A stretch of DNA of 64,000 bases, from positions 293,074,454-293,138,453 of the forward strand of contig NC_133770.1 in the NCBI RefSeq assembly GCF_003597395.2. The letters run 5' to 3'. This DNA comes from Chelonoidis abingdonii. Lineage: Eukaryota > Chordata > Testudines > Testudinidae. Under the pieces are notes generated by a model. It saw only the letters and a list, made by a program, of their open reading frames with translations, was not told the origin of the DNA and made no database searches. Made by a program: the position numbers and the translations under genes. Numbering within the stretch: the stretch's first letter is position 1; each line of letters starts with the position of its first letter. Positions 11,745 to 24,000 of the stretch are shown in pieces.

Positions 11745-13464
11745 CTGTAAAATAAAGGTTTAAATCGGTGAATGCTGTACATTCTTCACGGTTGAATAGA
11801 CTGTGAATTCATTCTAACAGGGCACCGACTGTAATTAGTAGAGCCAATCCATTGCCATAGAGACAAATTTTGAGGGGGGAGAAAATTAAAAGAGGAATGT
11901 ACCATTTTAAGTTTACCCGGGGGAATACTTTAAGAAGTCCATTTAAAAAAGCACAGAAATTCATTATGACATAAGCACAGTTCAAGAAAAGCTTGTTTTT
12001 AATAAGTTTGACCAAACAAATTTTAATAACACATGTCCATAAACATAAATCAGGATCCGTTTATTTACCCAATTCAATAATATGTCTACTTATTTAATTA
12101 CATATTGGAAACTTAAAATTAAAACAGTATTTTAAACTTAGTCATGTTGACTTATTTGATGATGTCCCTTAAATATCCTTTTCTGCAACATACTTTGGGT
12201 CAGAAAGACTAGGTAACTACTGTAAGCCAAAATATAATTTAAAGCAGAGAGTGATAGATTACCTTGGTTTATTCTGCAATTTGTTGTGTATCTTTTTGGC
12301 AGAAATAATTGGCTTTTTGTCTAAAATGTGACTTATTTATGTACAACTGAATAAACAGTTTTCAATGATTTTCTATGTCAGGTAAATAACTGTGACTAAT
12401 TAAAATTGCATTTATCAGTCTACTAAACATCAACAGTAAAAGAAACAGTCAGGTTAGCTGTTTCAGTAAATTATTATATTTTCTTTTTACAACGGAAGAA
12501 CAAAAGAATCATGCACTCTTCATTTATGAAACAGAAATCTGATCTGCCAAAGGAAAACCTTTCCAGATGCAAGATGTGTTGCCTAAAACTTTGAGTATTT
12601 GACCCAAGAACTGTCTGCAACAGACATACTAAGAGCATATATAGTGCCTGTAATGCAACAGCATGGAATGTGCAAAATTACATTTTAACTCTCTGTTACC
12701 AATAAAAGCTCTTCTGGAAAATTATTATTTCATCACAGAAGGCTTAGCAGCTGAAAAACTTTCAATAAAAAACTAATGCATTTAAAAATCCATTATTTCC
12801 TACTTATCCTCTGTATCCATGTTATGTAAAAATATTTTTATTTTATCATCTCATGCATTACCCCTCTGAATAACCACAGTCCGATTGATTTTACCCTTAT
12901 CCTTCCTTTCCTCCAATCTTGTTGCCCTCTTTGCTGCAGCATGACTAATATTTGGCAAGCTGCTCCTCAGAGGTGGCCCCCTACTCTCATGTGGAAATTC
13001 AGTAAAACCAATGGGTCTTTACCATGAATAGATGATCATAACGATTAATTGCTGCGCTTCATTTTCATGCAAAGAGACACCTTCTTTTCTTGTAGGAAAG
13101 AGATCACTTTGGTTTACCCATATATTCAGCTTAATAAATTACAACTGAAATGTACAGACAAGCAATTTTTTCTGAAGTTCTTACTTCATAGATACTCTAG
13201 TTCAGGAAAATACTGAAGCATGTGCTTATTAATGGGGATGCTTTTGTAAACTGATGCCTTAAACTGTAAATAATGTATGCAGCATTGCAGTTCTTAATTT
13301 GTAATGAAAGAGGCGGCAGGGCTCAAGCAATTTTTTTTACTTTCATAAGTGATGTGGCAAGCCCAGAGGTGCCAGGGCTCAGAATTGCCACGCCAAGAGG
13401 AGCCGGGGTTTAGATTTGGCAGCCCAGGCACAAACTAAGCACTGCAGCATTGTCATAGTTATGT

Positions 13465-13590
13465 TGGTCCCAGGATATTAGTGAGACAAAGTGGGTGAGG
13501 TAATATCTTTTATTGGACCAACTTTGGTTGGTGAAGGAGACTCTAAAGCTGGTCTCTCGCACCAACAGAAATCAGTCCAATAAAAAAAAA
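13465..13590 (+). mobile_element. Penelope-like fragment, rearranged
   Basis: Contains GGTGAGGTAATATCTTTTATTGGACCAA, in two parts a known turtle Penelope-type tail, followed by a partial inverted copy of the TTTTATTGGACCAACTTTGG segment. No hammerhead core remains. Confidence 0.5.
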
Positions 13591-13922
13591 AAAGGTAAAT
13601 AAAAAGTATTTTTACCTACAGTCTGCTTTAAAACGTCAGGCTTGCTTTTGGAGAACCACTGATTTTCTCCAAGTGTCAGGGATCAGATATGCAACCATAC
13701 ACTTTATACATCTGCAGGAACTGACATGTAATTTAGGTTGTGATTTTAAGTATTGTTAAAGAAAAAATATTTTATTGAATCCAGTAAGAATAGAAGTGTT
13801 TTCATGATTTAAAACAGAATCCCTATGAAAATAATTTTTTGTTGGGATTTAAGTATTTGCTTGTGATGTTTGTAACCCATATCCTGCAACACTGCGTTTA
13901 TACTGGAGAATCAGAAACTGAT

Positions 13923-14721
13923 TTAAGGTATGTCTACACTGTACACTCCGTTCAGCAGCAGGTAGTGTACGGGTACTACATACCATCTAGCACAGATATA
14001 AATAGCAGTGTAGATGGCGAGGCACTGCTTACACGAGCAGAGTAAAGACACGCCTGAACCCTGTGGGTATGTACCCTACATGGCTCTCTGCTCGGTCAAG
14101 CTGTGCATCTTCCATTTGCACTACTATTTTTAGCAGCGTAGTATCCTGAAGCTGGTTCCCTGCTGATGGAGGCTTTCCCCATCTCAGGGAGCTGCCAGAA
14201 CCCTTCCCCACTGCCTCCCCACGTCAGAGCCTTTACTCACCACAGTGAAAGGCTCCGGCAGCAGGAAGCTGCCAGAGCCTTTCCCCTTTGCCTCCTCCTG
14301 CCAGAGCCTCTCATTTATACACGTAGCTACATACCACAGTGTAGGCACAACTTGCTTTTTACTGCGCCATGTAGCTACACACACACTACATGCTACCATT
14401 AGAGATGTGTAGTACAGATGTATCATTAGCCCTGGTCTACACAGTGGAGGGAAGGGGGCGAATCTATCTAAGTTATGCAACTTCAGCTACTTTATGTCGA
14501 CGTACTTAGATCGACTTACTGTGGTGTCTTCACCGTGGTGAGTTGACTGCTGCTGCTCCCCTGCTGACTCCGCCTGCGCCTCTCGCGGCGGTGGAATACA
14601 GGAGTCGATGGGAGAGTGCTTGAAGGTCGATTTATCGCGTCTAAAATAGACGCGATAAATCGATCCTCGGTGGATTGATCGCTGCCCGCCGATCCGGCGG
14701 ATAGTGAAGACATACCCTTAG
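13923..14721. mobile_element. Two adjacent or nested MITEs with TGTCTACAC-type termini
   Basis: The left end AAGGTATGTCTACACTG is matched by the inverted right end GTGAAGACATACCCTTA. A second set of termini around 14400-14440 suggests two units of about 500 and 295 bp. The right unit carries a perfect 17-bp-arm hairpin at 14627-14663. Confidence 0.65.
14627..14663. repeat. Perfect 17-bp inverted repeat with 3-nt loop
   Basis: The arm TCGATTTATCGCGTCTA is followed by an AAA spacer and its exact reverse complement. It has several CpG sites that have survived intact. Confidence 0.95.
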
Positions 14722-16059
14722 AGTAATTTCATTCTCCAAGATGAGTGAAATGTTGACGGGATTTTTAATTATCAAAGGTAGTGTTAGAACACAGGCAAGG
14801 ACAAACGGTTATTTTTATTCTAACAGGCTCCCTAGGTGAACAGTTACAGTTTGCTAAAAACAGCATTTTCAGGTATCCTTTTTTTCCAAATTTTCAGATT
14901 CAAGAGCTGGTACCTGGTTCTGCCTGCAATGGTCTGTGCTGTGCCTTGGCCTGAGACATCTCACAATAGGTTGATTGGAGTGGGATGCTGACAACTCGAT
15001 TTTTCCAGAATGAGCAGCCCAGCACGGTGTCCAAGATCACAACATGGAGGTTGTGGAAGGCTTCCCAGTGAAGACATTAGGGTTTGATACAAAGCCTATG
15101 AGTTTTTCCACTGAGTTCAAAGGGCTTTGGATCAGTGCCTAAAATCTTATCTGTGTCCGGAGCAGAATGCATGATGATGCATAGCTCCTTCATGTCTCAG
15201 TTTAATGCTGAAAAAAAAGTGACTCTGTAGTTGTACGTAACTCAATTCATTCTAAACTTGAGCCGTCCTAAAAGTGGGTTTTGGTGCATAAGCTTTTCAT
15301 GCTTAAGACAGGCAGACAGGTGACCAAAACAATTTATATGTTAGAATGGATTAAGGATAAGGGTCAACAAGCGTAAGGTTGACAGTCAGTAATGGGGCTT
15401 TATTCACTTGTTTTTCTTAATGTTTTTCCTTGTCTTGTGTAAATTGTAGTTCCCAAAAAGCATCCTCACATGCAAACATGGGCAACCAACTTCAGGATGA
15501 GACTGCAGATAGGCTTTGGGATGGACCCTCCCCTCTCATTTTGGCATATAATTAGTTGTTTAACTTACTGTCAGCCTTGCCTGATGAGCAAGTGGCTAAA
15601 AATACCTCTGATCCTGGTTGCTCACCTGGGAGAGAATGATCTAGTGAATGGAGCGGGTTTGTCAGCACAGGTCAAGTGGGTCTTGAAGTTGCTACAGCAG
15701 AGTTTCCCCCATACAACAATTGGTGTGTTATGAAATGCAGCCCCAAGGACAAAACAAGCATGCCTAGGAGATGTTAAACACTTGTCTGGCATTGGGTGGA
15801 AGTGGAAGGAAAGTGAATCTCAACACCACTTTGTTTAGAATTTCTAGGTTCTGGTGGCAGAGAGCCCCATCATGTCTTGGGCACAGGATGGCTGCCTAGC
15901 ACTGGTCAGAGATATTAGCATCTATTTGTCTGACACACATTGGCATTCTCTACAGCTCCACAGTCATGGCTGGAACAGTATTTAGCTACCCACTTTGGCA
16001 TTTATTTATTTTTTGGTATTTTAACAGGCTACAAAATTAAGGTGCATTTTTATATTACT

Positions 16060-16265
16060 GATATTATTTGTCTTACAATAGTGCCTCAAGAACCCAGCTG
16101 AGACTAAGCCCCATTGTGATAGGTTCTGTACACACAGGAAGAGACAGTTCCAGTCCCAAAGAGCTTACAATTTCCATAGATAGGATGACCAATGGTTGGA
16201 GAATGGAAACATTACTTCTATTTTGCAGATCCAGCATTGAGACAGAGAGATTAAGCCCCCAATTC
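16060..16265 (+). mobile_element. Ancient CORE/MIR-like SINE copy
   Basis: Same family as 5917-6110: CTTACAATAGTGCCTC head, AAAGAGCTTACAATTTCC block and a degenerate tail. Confidence 0.6.
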
Positions 16266-16559
16266 AGCAAGGTACTCAAACACTTAACTACTCATGTGCT
16301 TAAATTTATGCACATGTTTAGAATACTTGATTTCCTGAATCCCATTCCAGTGCTTTAAACAAAAGATTGTCCTTCCTCTTAATCAAGTCTTATCCATGGT
16401 GGTTAACACTTTTTCCTCAGATCTTATACTGAATACCATTTGTATGCTTTACATCACCTGTCACTTACTTAAATTACATGGTCTCATATGACTACACATT
16501 ATTCTTGTATTTGCCCAAAGCAACAATAAAAATGAAATATATATTTTAAAAACCTAGGG

Positions 16560-17326
16560 CAGGGGCGGCAAACTTTTTGACTTGAGGGCCGCATCAGGTT
16601 TTGGAAATTGTATGGAGTGCCGTTTAGGGGAGGGGGTCGTGGCCCGATCCTCTCCCCATATCCACGCTCCCACCCTAGGACCCTGCCCCATTCATACACA
16701 CGCTGCTCCCTGTCCCCTGACTGCCCTCCACTGCCCCATTCAACTCCTCTTCTCATTCCTGATGGCCCCCCTCTACCCCGGGACCCCTGCTCCATCCAAC
16801 CACTCCTTCTCTCTATCCCCTGACTGCCCCAGGAATCCCTTCCCCTGACTGCCCCCCGCCACCCCATCCAAGCCCCCATCTTATTTCTAACTGCTCCCCT
16901 CCTGGACCCCAGTCAACCCCCCTGTTCCCCGCTCTTTGACTGCCCTGACCCTTATCTACACCCCCGTCCCTGACCACCCCCCAAACTCCCTTACTCTCTA
17001 TCCAACCTCCCCCCCCCCGCTCCCTGCCCCCTTATCACGCTGCCTGGAGCATAGGTGGCTGGTGGTGCTACAGCCGAGCTGCCCGGCAGGGAGCCAGCCA
17101 CGCCATCGCCACCGCGCAGCACAGAGCAGCGGGTCAGGCCAGGCTCTGCAGCTGCGCTGCCCCAGGAGCTCACAACCCCGCCACCCAGAGCACTGCACCG
17201 GCGCCGGAGAGAGTTGAGGCTGTGGGGGAGGAGGAACAGTAGGGGAGGGGTCAGGGGCAGCCTCCCGGGTCAGGAGCTCAGGGGTCACGCAGGAAGGGCC
17301 CGCAGGCTGTAGTTTGCCCATCTCTG
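16560..17326. mobile_element. hAT non-autonomous element, C-rich
   Basis: The ends CAGGGGCGGCAAAC and GTTTGCCCATCTCTG are inverted repeats. Flanking ACCTAGGG / ACCTAGTG is an 8-bp duplication with 7 matches. The interior is strongly C-rich on the plus strand, which creates long but meaningless reading frames. Confidence 0.8.
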
Positions 17327-17415
17327 ACCTAGTGTGTCATTTACATGAGTCTCATCAAAACATTTTAGAACTCAAAACTGATGTTTCTTAATGACAAATT
17401 ACGCGCAAAACTTAC

Positions 17416-17446
17416 TTTGGTATTGATGGTAAAGCTCTTTCACCTT
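17416..17446 (-). CDS. PTK2: PTK2 31-nt microexon: linker, residues ~365-375
   Basis: This is a 31-nt exon with a TATGCAG acceptor and a GTAAGTT donor. With the flanking bases it encodes EGERALPSIPK. The prolines correspond to Pro371 and Pro374 of the first proline-rich motif, which recruits the Src SH3 domain next to Tyr397. The motif is split, with the final Lys codon completed by the next exon. It is flanked by introns of 13.5 and 5.7 kb. Confidence 0.95.
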
Positions 17447-18121
17447 CTGCATAAAGAGAAAAAAACAAGGTTAATATTTTATTTACATATTATTGATGAA
17501 ATTCTCTGTACAATATTTATATGAATAAAATCCTGTCTCATCATAATAGTCTCTCAGGGAAACCATCTACTGAATCGAAAGATCATTCTATATTCTTTTT
17601 ACAACAGCATATCACACAATATTATCCTCTTGTTAACAGGCTATACAGAACTTCTGGTTGAATCTCATCCATATCGTTTACAGTTTTTCCTCAGAACTTT
17701 AGCTGTTTTTTTCATTATTCAGAATAGAATTTAACTCAGCCAAATCATTGCAGAAAATGACAGTACTGTAATTCCTTCCTCTATTAATGAACATTTTATT
17801 AGATACACCTAATACATTAGTATAGATGAAGAAGCTATTCAAAACTAATCTGAACCATCCTAATCAGTACATGAGAGATTGTATGAATTAAACTAGCATT
17901 AAACTAGCTAATATAGCATTTTGTAATATGGATTTATTATTTGGACTGTACAATAAAGTGTCAGCACCTGCTCAATAACTAAAGTTAAGTTATAATGATA
18001 ACCTAAGTCCAATTTTCAAACTCTCCTCCCAACCTCTCCAAAAAGAAAAAGTACTTCCTGAAAGAATTCTAATTTTTTTAGCTAATAATATCACTAAAAT
18101 GCTTGGGCCTATATAAACTCA

Positions 18122-18143
18122 ATTTTTTTTTTTTTTTTTTTTT
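18122..18143. repeat. Poly-T run
   Basis: About 22 consecutive T on the plus strand (A on the gene sense strand). No retrotransposon was recognised next to it. Confidence 0.9.
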
Positions 18144-19802
18144 ACTGACACTGAAAAAGAAGCGTCTTTCATTGTAGTATCTTTGTGGGAGGTTAGTAGG
18201 GAAGTTACAAAGAAGAAAAACAATCTATGATCCTCCACACTAAAATAGGCAGGGAAGGAGATTAACTAGTGGTTGTTAAAACAGAAATATAAAAAGGAGT
18301 AATTGGAATACTGAGTAAGTGGTCTTGAGGGGAAAAGGAAGAGGAAAGTACCACACGTTCAGGAAACAAGGAGGATGTTGGAGCAGGCTATCTATTGTAT
18401 GTAAGAGACTCTGTACGTTCAGGACTGTTTGTTTTTCCCTGAAGCAAATGTAAGCTTTGATCAGATGAAAGAAAGCTCCAGTTTTGCCTCCAGGTACCCT
18501 GGGATGGGGTGGAGAAACACTGTGAGCACACATATATGTGCTCTAAAATGGCAGGCTGAAATATTTTGTGTCTCCTTGGCCCTACACACAATTATAGTAC
18601 CTGTAGCTATGGTTTTGGCTACACATGAAAACAGCTCTGTATTGGGGTATAAAGAGGAAATTTTACATTATTTTGAATGTTTATAAACAGAAATATATCT
18701 TCTGCAACTGACTCTGGGCATAGGTTAGACAGAGTAGAATATGGGAGGAAACACAAAGGGGCTGGAGTTTGGGAGGGAGCATGGTGTGAGGTCAGTGGTT
18801 TGAGAGGGCCAGAGATTGGGGCTTGAGGACTGAATGGCATAGAAGCTGTGCTGACAGTTTTGGAATTGGAGGTGGAGTAGGGAGGGGGATCTGGGAAAGG
18901 CAGTGTATGGAGGAGTGACAGGACATCGACAGAGAATGATAAGAGTGTAGGGGATTGAAGGTGGTTTGGATGAACGTGCAAGGGAATGATGGTGAGAGAG
19001 AGGAAAAGATAGAGATTCTTACTCATGTTCAACTCAACATTTATATATCTTTAAACTTGTAAGCACTTAATTTTCATTGTGGATAAAAACCTACCTATGC
19101 CCATCTTATTCACTCCACTTTCCTCTACCCTCACATTGCACCCAAACCATAACCCTCTGCCCACTTGCCCCTCCTACACTTCCTAAGGTGTACAGAATGG
19201 GTACCTTGCTTTGAGATGCCTCAGAAGATCAGTCAGAATTTGACTCCTCTTTCAACCTCAATTCCCCCCGCCTTTTTTTAAAAAAAAGGTTTCCATTTCC
19301 AAACTCTAAAGAGTAATGGTAATAAACCATAGAGTAGTTTTAAGAACTCTCATTAGTACCAGAGTAACACTGAACAGAACTTGTGCTCTTATTCCCTCTG
19401 GGTTGGTTGGGGATGAAAGTGCAATGGGGGCTGTATGCTCAGCCTTGGGGAAAAGGAAGGAGCACACTGTACCTCTCTAAAGCAACCTCCTAAGTTATGC
19501 ACAAATTAACACTACCTGGATGCATAGACCTTTGCTGATGGAGAATCACCAACAAGAGGGGAGACAAACAGGAGAAAAAGAGGAGGGTCTGGAATGATAT
19601 GCCCCTGAATGTCTACACTGTCAACTATCAGAAGTAACATCACTGTTTACAGTACTGAAAAGACTGAAATGCACTGCAATGCTGTTAAAATCGCATTTCT
19701 TTAAATATGAACTGATCACTTCAGGTAAGCCTAGACAGGCTGGCCTTTACAATATGAGACAAAAGCATTCCTGTAACAACTGTAAGATCATAAGTACTTG
19801 CA

Positions 19803-19903
19803 CAGCTCTGGAGTACTTGTGGCACCTTAGAGACTAACAAATTTATTTGAGCGTAAGCTTTTGTGGGATACAGATTAACACGGCTGCTACTCTGAAACTT
19901 GTA
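19803..19903 (-). mobile_element. Penelope-like fragment with destroyed hammerhead
   Basis: Contains GAGTACTTGTGGCACCTTAG and the AGACTAACAAATTTATTTGAG tract on the plus strand. Read on the minus strand, the hammerhead GAAA is changed (CCCACAAAAGC) and the CUGANGA half is deleted, fused directly to an ACACGGCTGCTACTCTG segment. Confidence 0.65.
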
Positions 19904-19997
19904 CAACTCTGAGATCTGAAACATGTCACTAAGACCGGCCCTTTGCAGAGGCATTCATTTTTCATTTCAAGAGCTGAGAAACAACTATATTCACAAA

Positions 19998-21420
19998 ATA
20001 ATAGAGTATCAGGGTTGGAAGAGACCTCAGGAGGTCACTTAGTCCAACCCCTTGCTCAAAGCAGGACTAACCTCCAACTAAATCATCCCAGACAAGGCTT
20101 TGTCAAGCCTGACCTTAAAAATTTCTAAGGAAGGAGATTCCATCATCTCCCTAGGTAACCCATTCCAGAGCTTGACCATCTTAGTGACAAAGCTTTTCCT
20201 AATATCCAACCTAAATCTCTCCCACTGCAACTTGAGACCATTACTCCTTGTTCTGTCATCTGGTACCACTGAGAACGGTCAAGAACCATCCTCTTTGGAA
20301 CCCCGTTTCAGGTAGTTGAAAGCAGCTATCAAATCCCCCCTTCCTTCGTCTCTTCTCCAGACTTAATAATCCCAGTTCCCTCAGCCTCTCCTAATAAATT
20401 ATTTTTGTTGCTCTCTGCTAGATTCTTCCCAATTTTCCCACATCATTCTTGTAGTGTGGGGCCCAAAATTGGACACAGTACTCCAGATGAGGCCTCACCA
20501 ATGCTGAGAAGAGGGGAATGATCACATGCCTCGATCTGCTGGCAATGCTCCCACTTATACAGCCCAAAATGCTGTTAGCCTTCTTGGCAACAAGGGCACT
20601 CTGACTCATATCCAGCTTCTCATCCACTGTAACCCCTAGGTCCTTTTCTGCAGAACTGCTGCCTAGCCACTTGGTCCCTAGGCGGTAGCAGTGCATGGGA
20701 CTCTTCCGTCCTAAGTGCAAGACTCTACACTTGTCCTTGTTGAACCTCAGATTTCTTTTGGCCCAATCCTCTAATCTGTCTAGGTCCCTCTGTATCCTAT
20801 CCCTACCCTCCAGCTTATCTACCACTCCTCCCAGTTTAGTGTCATCTGCAAACTTGCTGAGGGTGCAATCCACGTCATCCTCCAGATCATTAATGAAGAT
20901 ATTGAACAAAACCAGCCACAAGGCTGACACTTGGGGCACTCTGTTTGATATCGGCTGCCAACTAGACATGGAGCCGTTGATCACTACCCGTTGAGCCTGA
21001 TGATCTAGCCAGATTTCTATCCATCTTATAGTCCATTCATCCAGCCCATACTTCTTTAACTTGCTGGCAAGAATACTGTAGGAGACCATATGAAAAGCTT
21101 TGCTAAAGTCAAGGAATAACAAGTCCACTGCTTTCCTCTCATCCACAGAGCGGGTTATCTCGCCATAGAAGGCAATTAGGTTAGTCAGGCATGATCTGCC
21201 CTTGGTGAATCCATGCTGACTGTTCCTGATCACTTTTCTCTCCTCTAAGTGCTTCAGAATTGATTCCTTGAGGACCTGCTCCATGGTTTTTCCAGGGACT
21301 GAGGTGAGGCTGAGTGGCCTGTAGTTTCCTGGATCCTCCTCCTTCCCTTTTTTAAAGATGGGCACTACCTTAGCCTTTTTCCAGTCAACAGTTGATCTTA
21401 CATAACTAGGAAATGGTGTA
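19998..21420 (-). mobile_element. CR1 LINE with RT domain, inactive
   Basis: A 315-codon minus-strand frame at 20418-21365 encodes most of a CR1 reverse transcriptase. It has a YRPLSL block (residues 15-20), FLDFSKAF with the first catalytic Asp (84-91), the FADD catalytic box (172-175) and the thumb region RNLRFNKDKC. Several usually invariant Gly residues in the VPQGSxLGPxLF block are replaced (VPQVSALWLVLF). The downstream frame is broken at 20418, and the CR1 3' tail reaches about 19998. It lacks the N-terminal endonuclease. Sense orientation within PTK2. Confidence 0.92.
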
Positions 21421-22424
21421 GGTCAGTTTGCATCAATGAAGCCAGGCCTTTTTGAAGAAACTTGCCAAATATATATTCTATGTGAGGTATTCTTATGTTA
21501 GCATATCGAGAACAAACTTACATACAGTAAGCGAAGTACAGTAAGGCATGTTATTTTAAGAATAGCCCCTTATCTGAATCGTTCATTACTCATTTGTTTC
21601 AGCTAAGATGTACTTACAAGTACACCACATAGATCAGTGCAAATCATTGTCACTCTTTCTAAAGTAAACTTTTATAGCTGAGGATGCTTTTAAAACTACA
21701 GAAATTTGAGGAAGAAAACAAATGGTCTGAAAAAAAATCTTTCTTGCATAGTTGGTAATGGCTAAGGTATTACATGGTGCTTGCTGGCAGTTATACAGAA
21801 AAAGAGTGCGCCAATAAATCCCACAAAGTCTGGATCATGCTGATGCTTTAAAATCACTAAGGATCAGACTAAACACAGCATTTCTTCCCTTAGAAAGTAT
21901 ATGGTTTTATGGCTTCCAACTGGGGCTAAACCTAATTTAGACTATTTTGTGCTAGTTTGTCATTGAGTTTAATCTCAAATTTAACCCAAGGGGACTGTCA
22001 GTATTTGGATGATAGACACCCAAGAAACACTCAAGGTGTTAGTGGTGACTCAGTAGGTAACACTCTCCCCTCTTAGCTGTTACTGAACCAGTGCCACATG
22101 GGAGCATGAAAAGCTGTTATGTTGTTGGAAGTATTGAGTTTCAGTTGAGAGGTAGAAATGAGGCTTTGGCCAGCAGCTGTCACTAAAGATTCACTGAACT
22201 TTCTGCACGTCTATTAATTTGTGAGGATGCTTGCAAGAGCGGTATTATCCCATTTCTTGGTCGTATTTCTTTCCAGTAGCTGTATTCTATCTACTGAAGT
22301 GTTCCCTATAGTTTCAATTTAGTTAAGTTTTTTCCTTAATTTCCTGTTCTAAGCTATTGTGTTGTGATGCCACATGTAATGTTCCAGCACAGACATGGCT
22401 GCATTTGCATCACAGGTTATTACT

Positions 22425-22545
22425 TAACATTTGTATTGCAGTAGCACCTAGAAGCCAATCACTGTAGGAAATGACAATCCTTGCCCTAAGGAGCTTACAA
22501 GCTATAAGACAAGACGTAACAAGTGGATGACACATACAAGCGGGT
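22425..22545 (+). mobile_element. Ancient CORE/MIR-like SINE copy
   Basis: The head TTGCAGTAGCACCTAGAAGCC and the AAGGAGCTTACAAGC block match the family at 5917. It lies just outside the DIRS left end and may continue after it at 28760. Confidence 0.5.
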
Positions 22546-22683
22546 TAGGGTAGGGGGAGAAAAAGAAATGGGGGACATGGTGAAAAATAATAGGATGAGT
22601 GCAATTCTTAGCCAACCAGGGGCAATAAATCACAACTCACCACCCGGCCACCCAGTATCAGGTTGCAGTTAAAATAAAAGACT

Positions 22684-22890
22684 GTTACTCACCTTTGTAA
22701 CTGTTGTTCTTCAAGATGTGTTGCTCATATCCATTCCAATTAGGTGTGCGCGTGCCGCATGCACGTTCACAGGAAGATTTTATTCTAGCAACACTCGGTG
22801 GGTCGGCTGGGCACCCCCTGGAGTGGCGCCAGTATGGCGTCGGATATATACCCCTGCCGACCCAACCGCCCCTCAGTTCCTTCTTGCCAG
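22684..22890 (-). repeat. DIRS terminal inverted repeat (gene-sense 3' end)
   Basis: Reverse-complementary to 28560-28759 over about 200 bp, including the CATATCCATTCCAATTAGG and CCTGGAGTGGCGCC blocks; divergence is modest. Confidence 0.9.
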
Positions 22891-22923
22891 CTACTCCAAC
22901 AGTGGGGAAGGAGGGAGGGTTTG

Positions 22924-23027
22924 GAATGGATGAGCAACACATCTCGAAGAACAACAGTTACAAAGGTGAGTAACTATCTTTTCTTCTTCGAGTGCTTGTT
23001 CATATCGATTCCAGTTAGGTAATTCCC
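22924..23027 (-). repeat. DIRS internal complementary region
   Basis: The first half (22924-22976) is an inverted copy of the element's left outer end (22689-22740). The second half (22981-23027) is complementary to the right outer end (28712-28757). In DIRS elements this region is proposed to template joining of the ends into a circular intermediate. Confidence 0.85.
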
Positions 23028-23039
23028 AAGCCTTACCTA

Positions 23040-24000
23040 GGCGGTGGGGTCGGAGTGAGATGTTGCAGAATGCAAAAACTGCTGAGCCAAAGGCTGCATC
23101 ATCTCTGGACTGTTGAACTAGAGCATAATGTGAAGCAAAGGTGTGGACCGAAGACCAGGTAGCTGCGTGACTTATCTCCTGGATAGGTACACGAGCCAGG
23201 AAGGCAGCAGATCAAGCCTGAGCCCTGGTAGAATACACGGTGATGCGGCTTGGGGAATTATGAGCCAAATCATAACAAGTGTGGATGCACGCCATCACCC
23301 AAGATGAGATCCTCTGAGAGGAGACAGGTAGGCCTTTCATTCGATCTGCTACTGTGACAAAGAGTTGGGGCGTTTTACGAAAGGGTTTTGTCTGCTCAAT
23401 ATAAAATGCAAGAGCTCTAGGGATGTCCAGGGAGTGCAATTGTTGCTCCCGTCACGTTGAGTGTGGCTTCGGGAAGAAGACCGGGAGAAAGATGTCCTAG
23501 TTAACATGAAAGGCCAAAGCCACCTTAGGGAGGAATGCCGGGTGTGACCGCAACTGCACTTTGTTCCTGTGGAACACAGTGTACGGCGGATCCACCGTAA
23601 GAGCCCTAAGCTCGGAGACTCGTCTGGCTGATGTAATGGCTACGAGGAAAGCTGTCTTCCAAGACAGGTAGAGTAGCGAGCAGGTTGCTAACCGCTCAAA
23701 TGAGGGAGACATAAGCCTGGTTAAAACCAGGCTGAGGTCCCAGGTCGGGGCTGGGCAGCGTACTTGGGGGTATAAGTGCTCCAAGCCCTTGAAGAACCTC
23801 GAAACAATAGGGTGTGAGAACACGGAATGGCCATCTTCCCTGGGTGGAAGGTACAGATAGCTGCCAAGTGTACCCTCAGTGATGATACTGCTAGGCCCTG
23901 CTGTTTGAGAGATCAGAGGTAGTCCAAAATAGAGGGAATAGAGACCTCAGTGGGAATAAGATTATGCGTTTCGCACCAGCAGGAGAAACGCTTCCACTAG
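23040..24000 (-). pseudogene. DIRS tyrosine recombinase, broken
   Basis: Minus-strand pieces at 23497-23823 and 23212-23439 plus the stretch down to about 23090 make up a recombinase. The first catalytic Arg region is visible (ITSARRVSELRAL). A C-terminal HAATWSSVHTFASHY block holds the conserved His and nucleophilic Tyr. An in-frame TGA (23212-23214) interrupts the gene before that block, and a frameshift separates the two main pieces. The N-terminal SAM-like domain is poorly preserved. The enzyme would insert circular DNA into the genome; this copy cannot be functional. Confidence 0.85.

Larger units (their letters stand above)
11745..17415 (-). other. PTK2: PTK2 intron
   Basis: A 5.7-kb intron. 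Repeats are a short repeat fragment around 13300-13440, a Penelope-like piece (13465-13590), a two-part MITE cluster (13923-14721), an ancient SINE (16060-16265) and a hAT element (16560-17326). The stretches 11745-13300 and 14722-16060 show only AT-rich non-coding sequence. Confidence 0.85.

Noticed and set aside
16499..17321. Several proline-rich open frames on both strands
   Set aside because: They fall entirely within a C-rich hAT element (16560-17326) and have no homology pattern or shared start.
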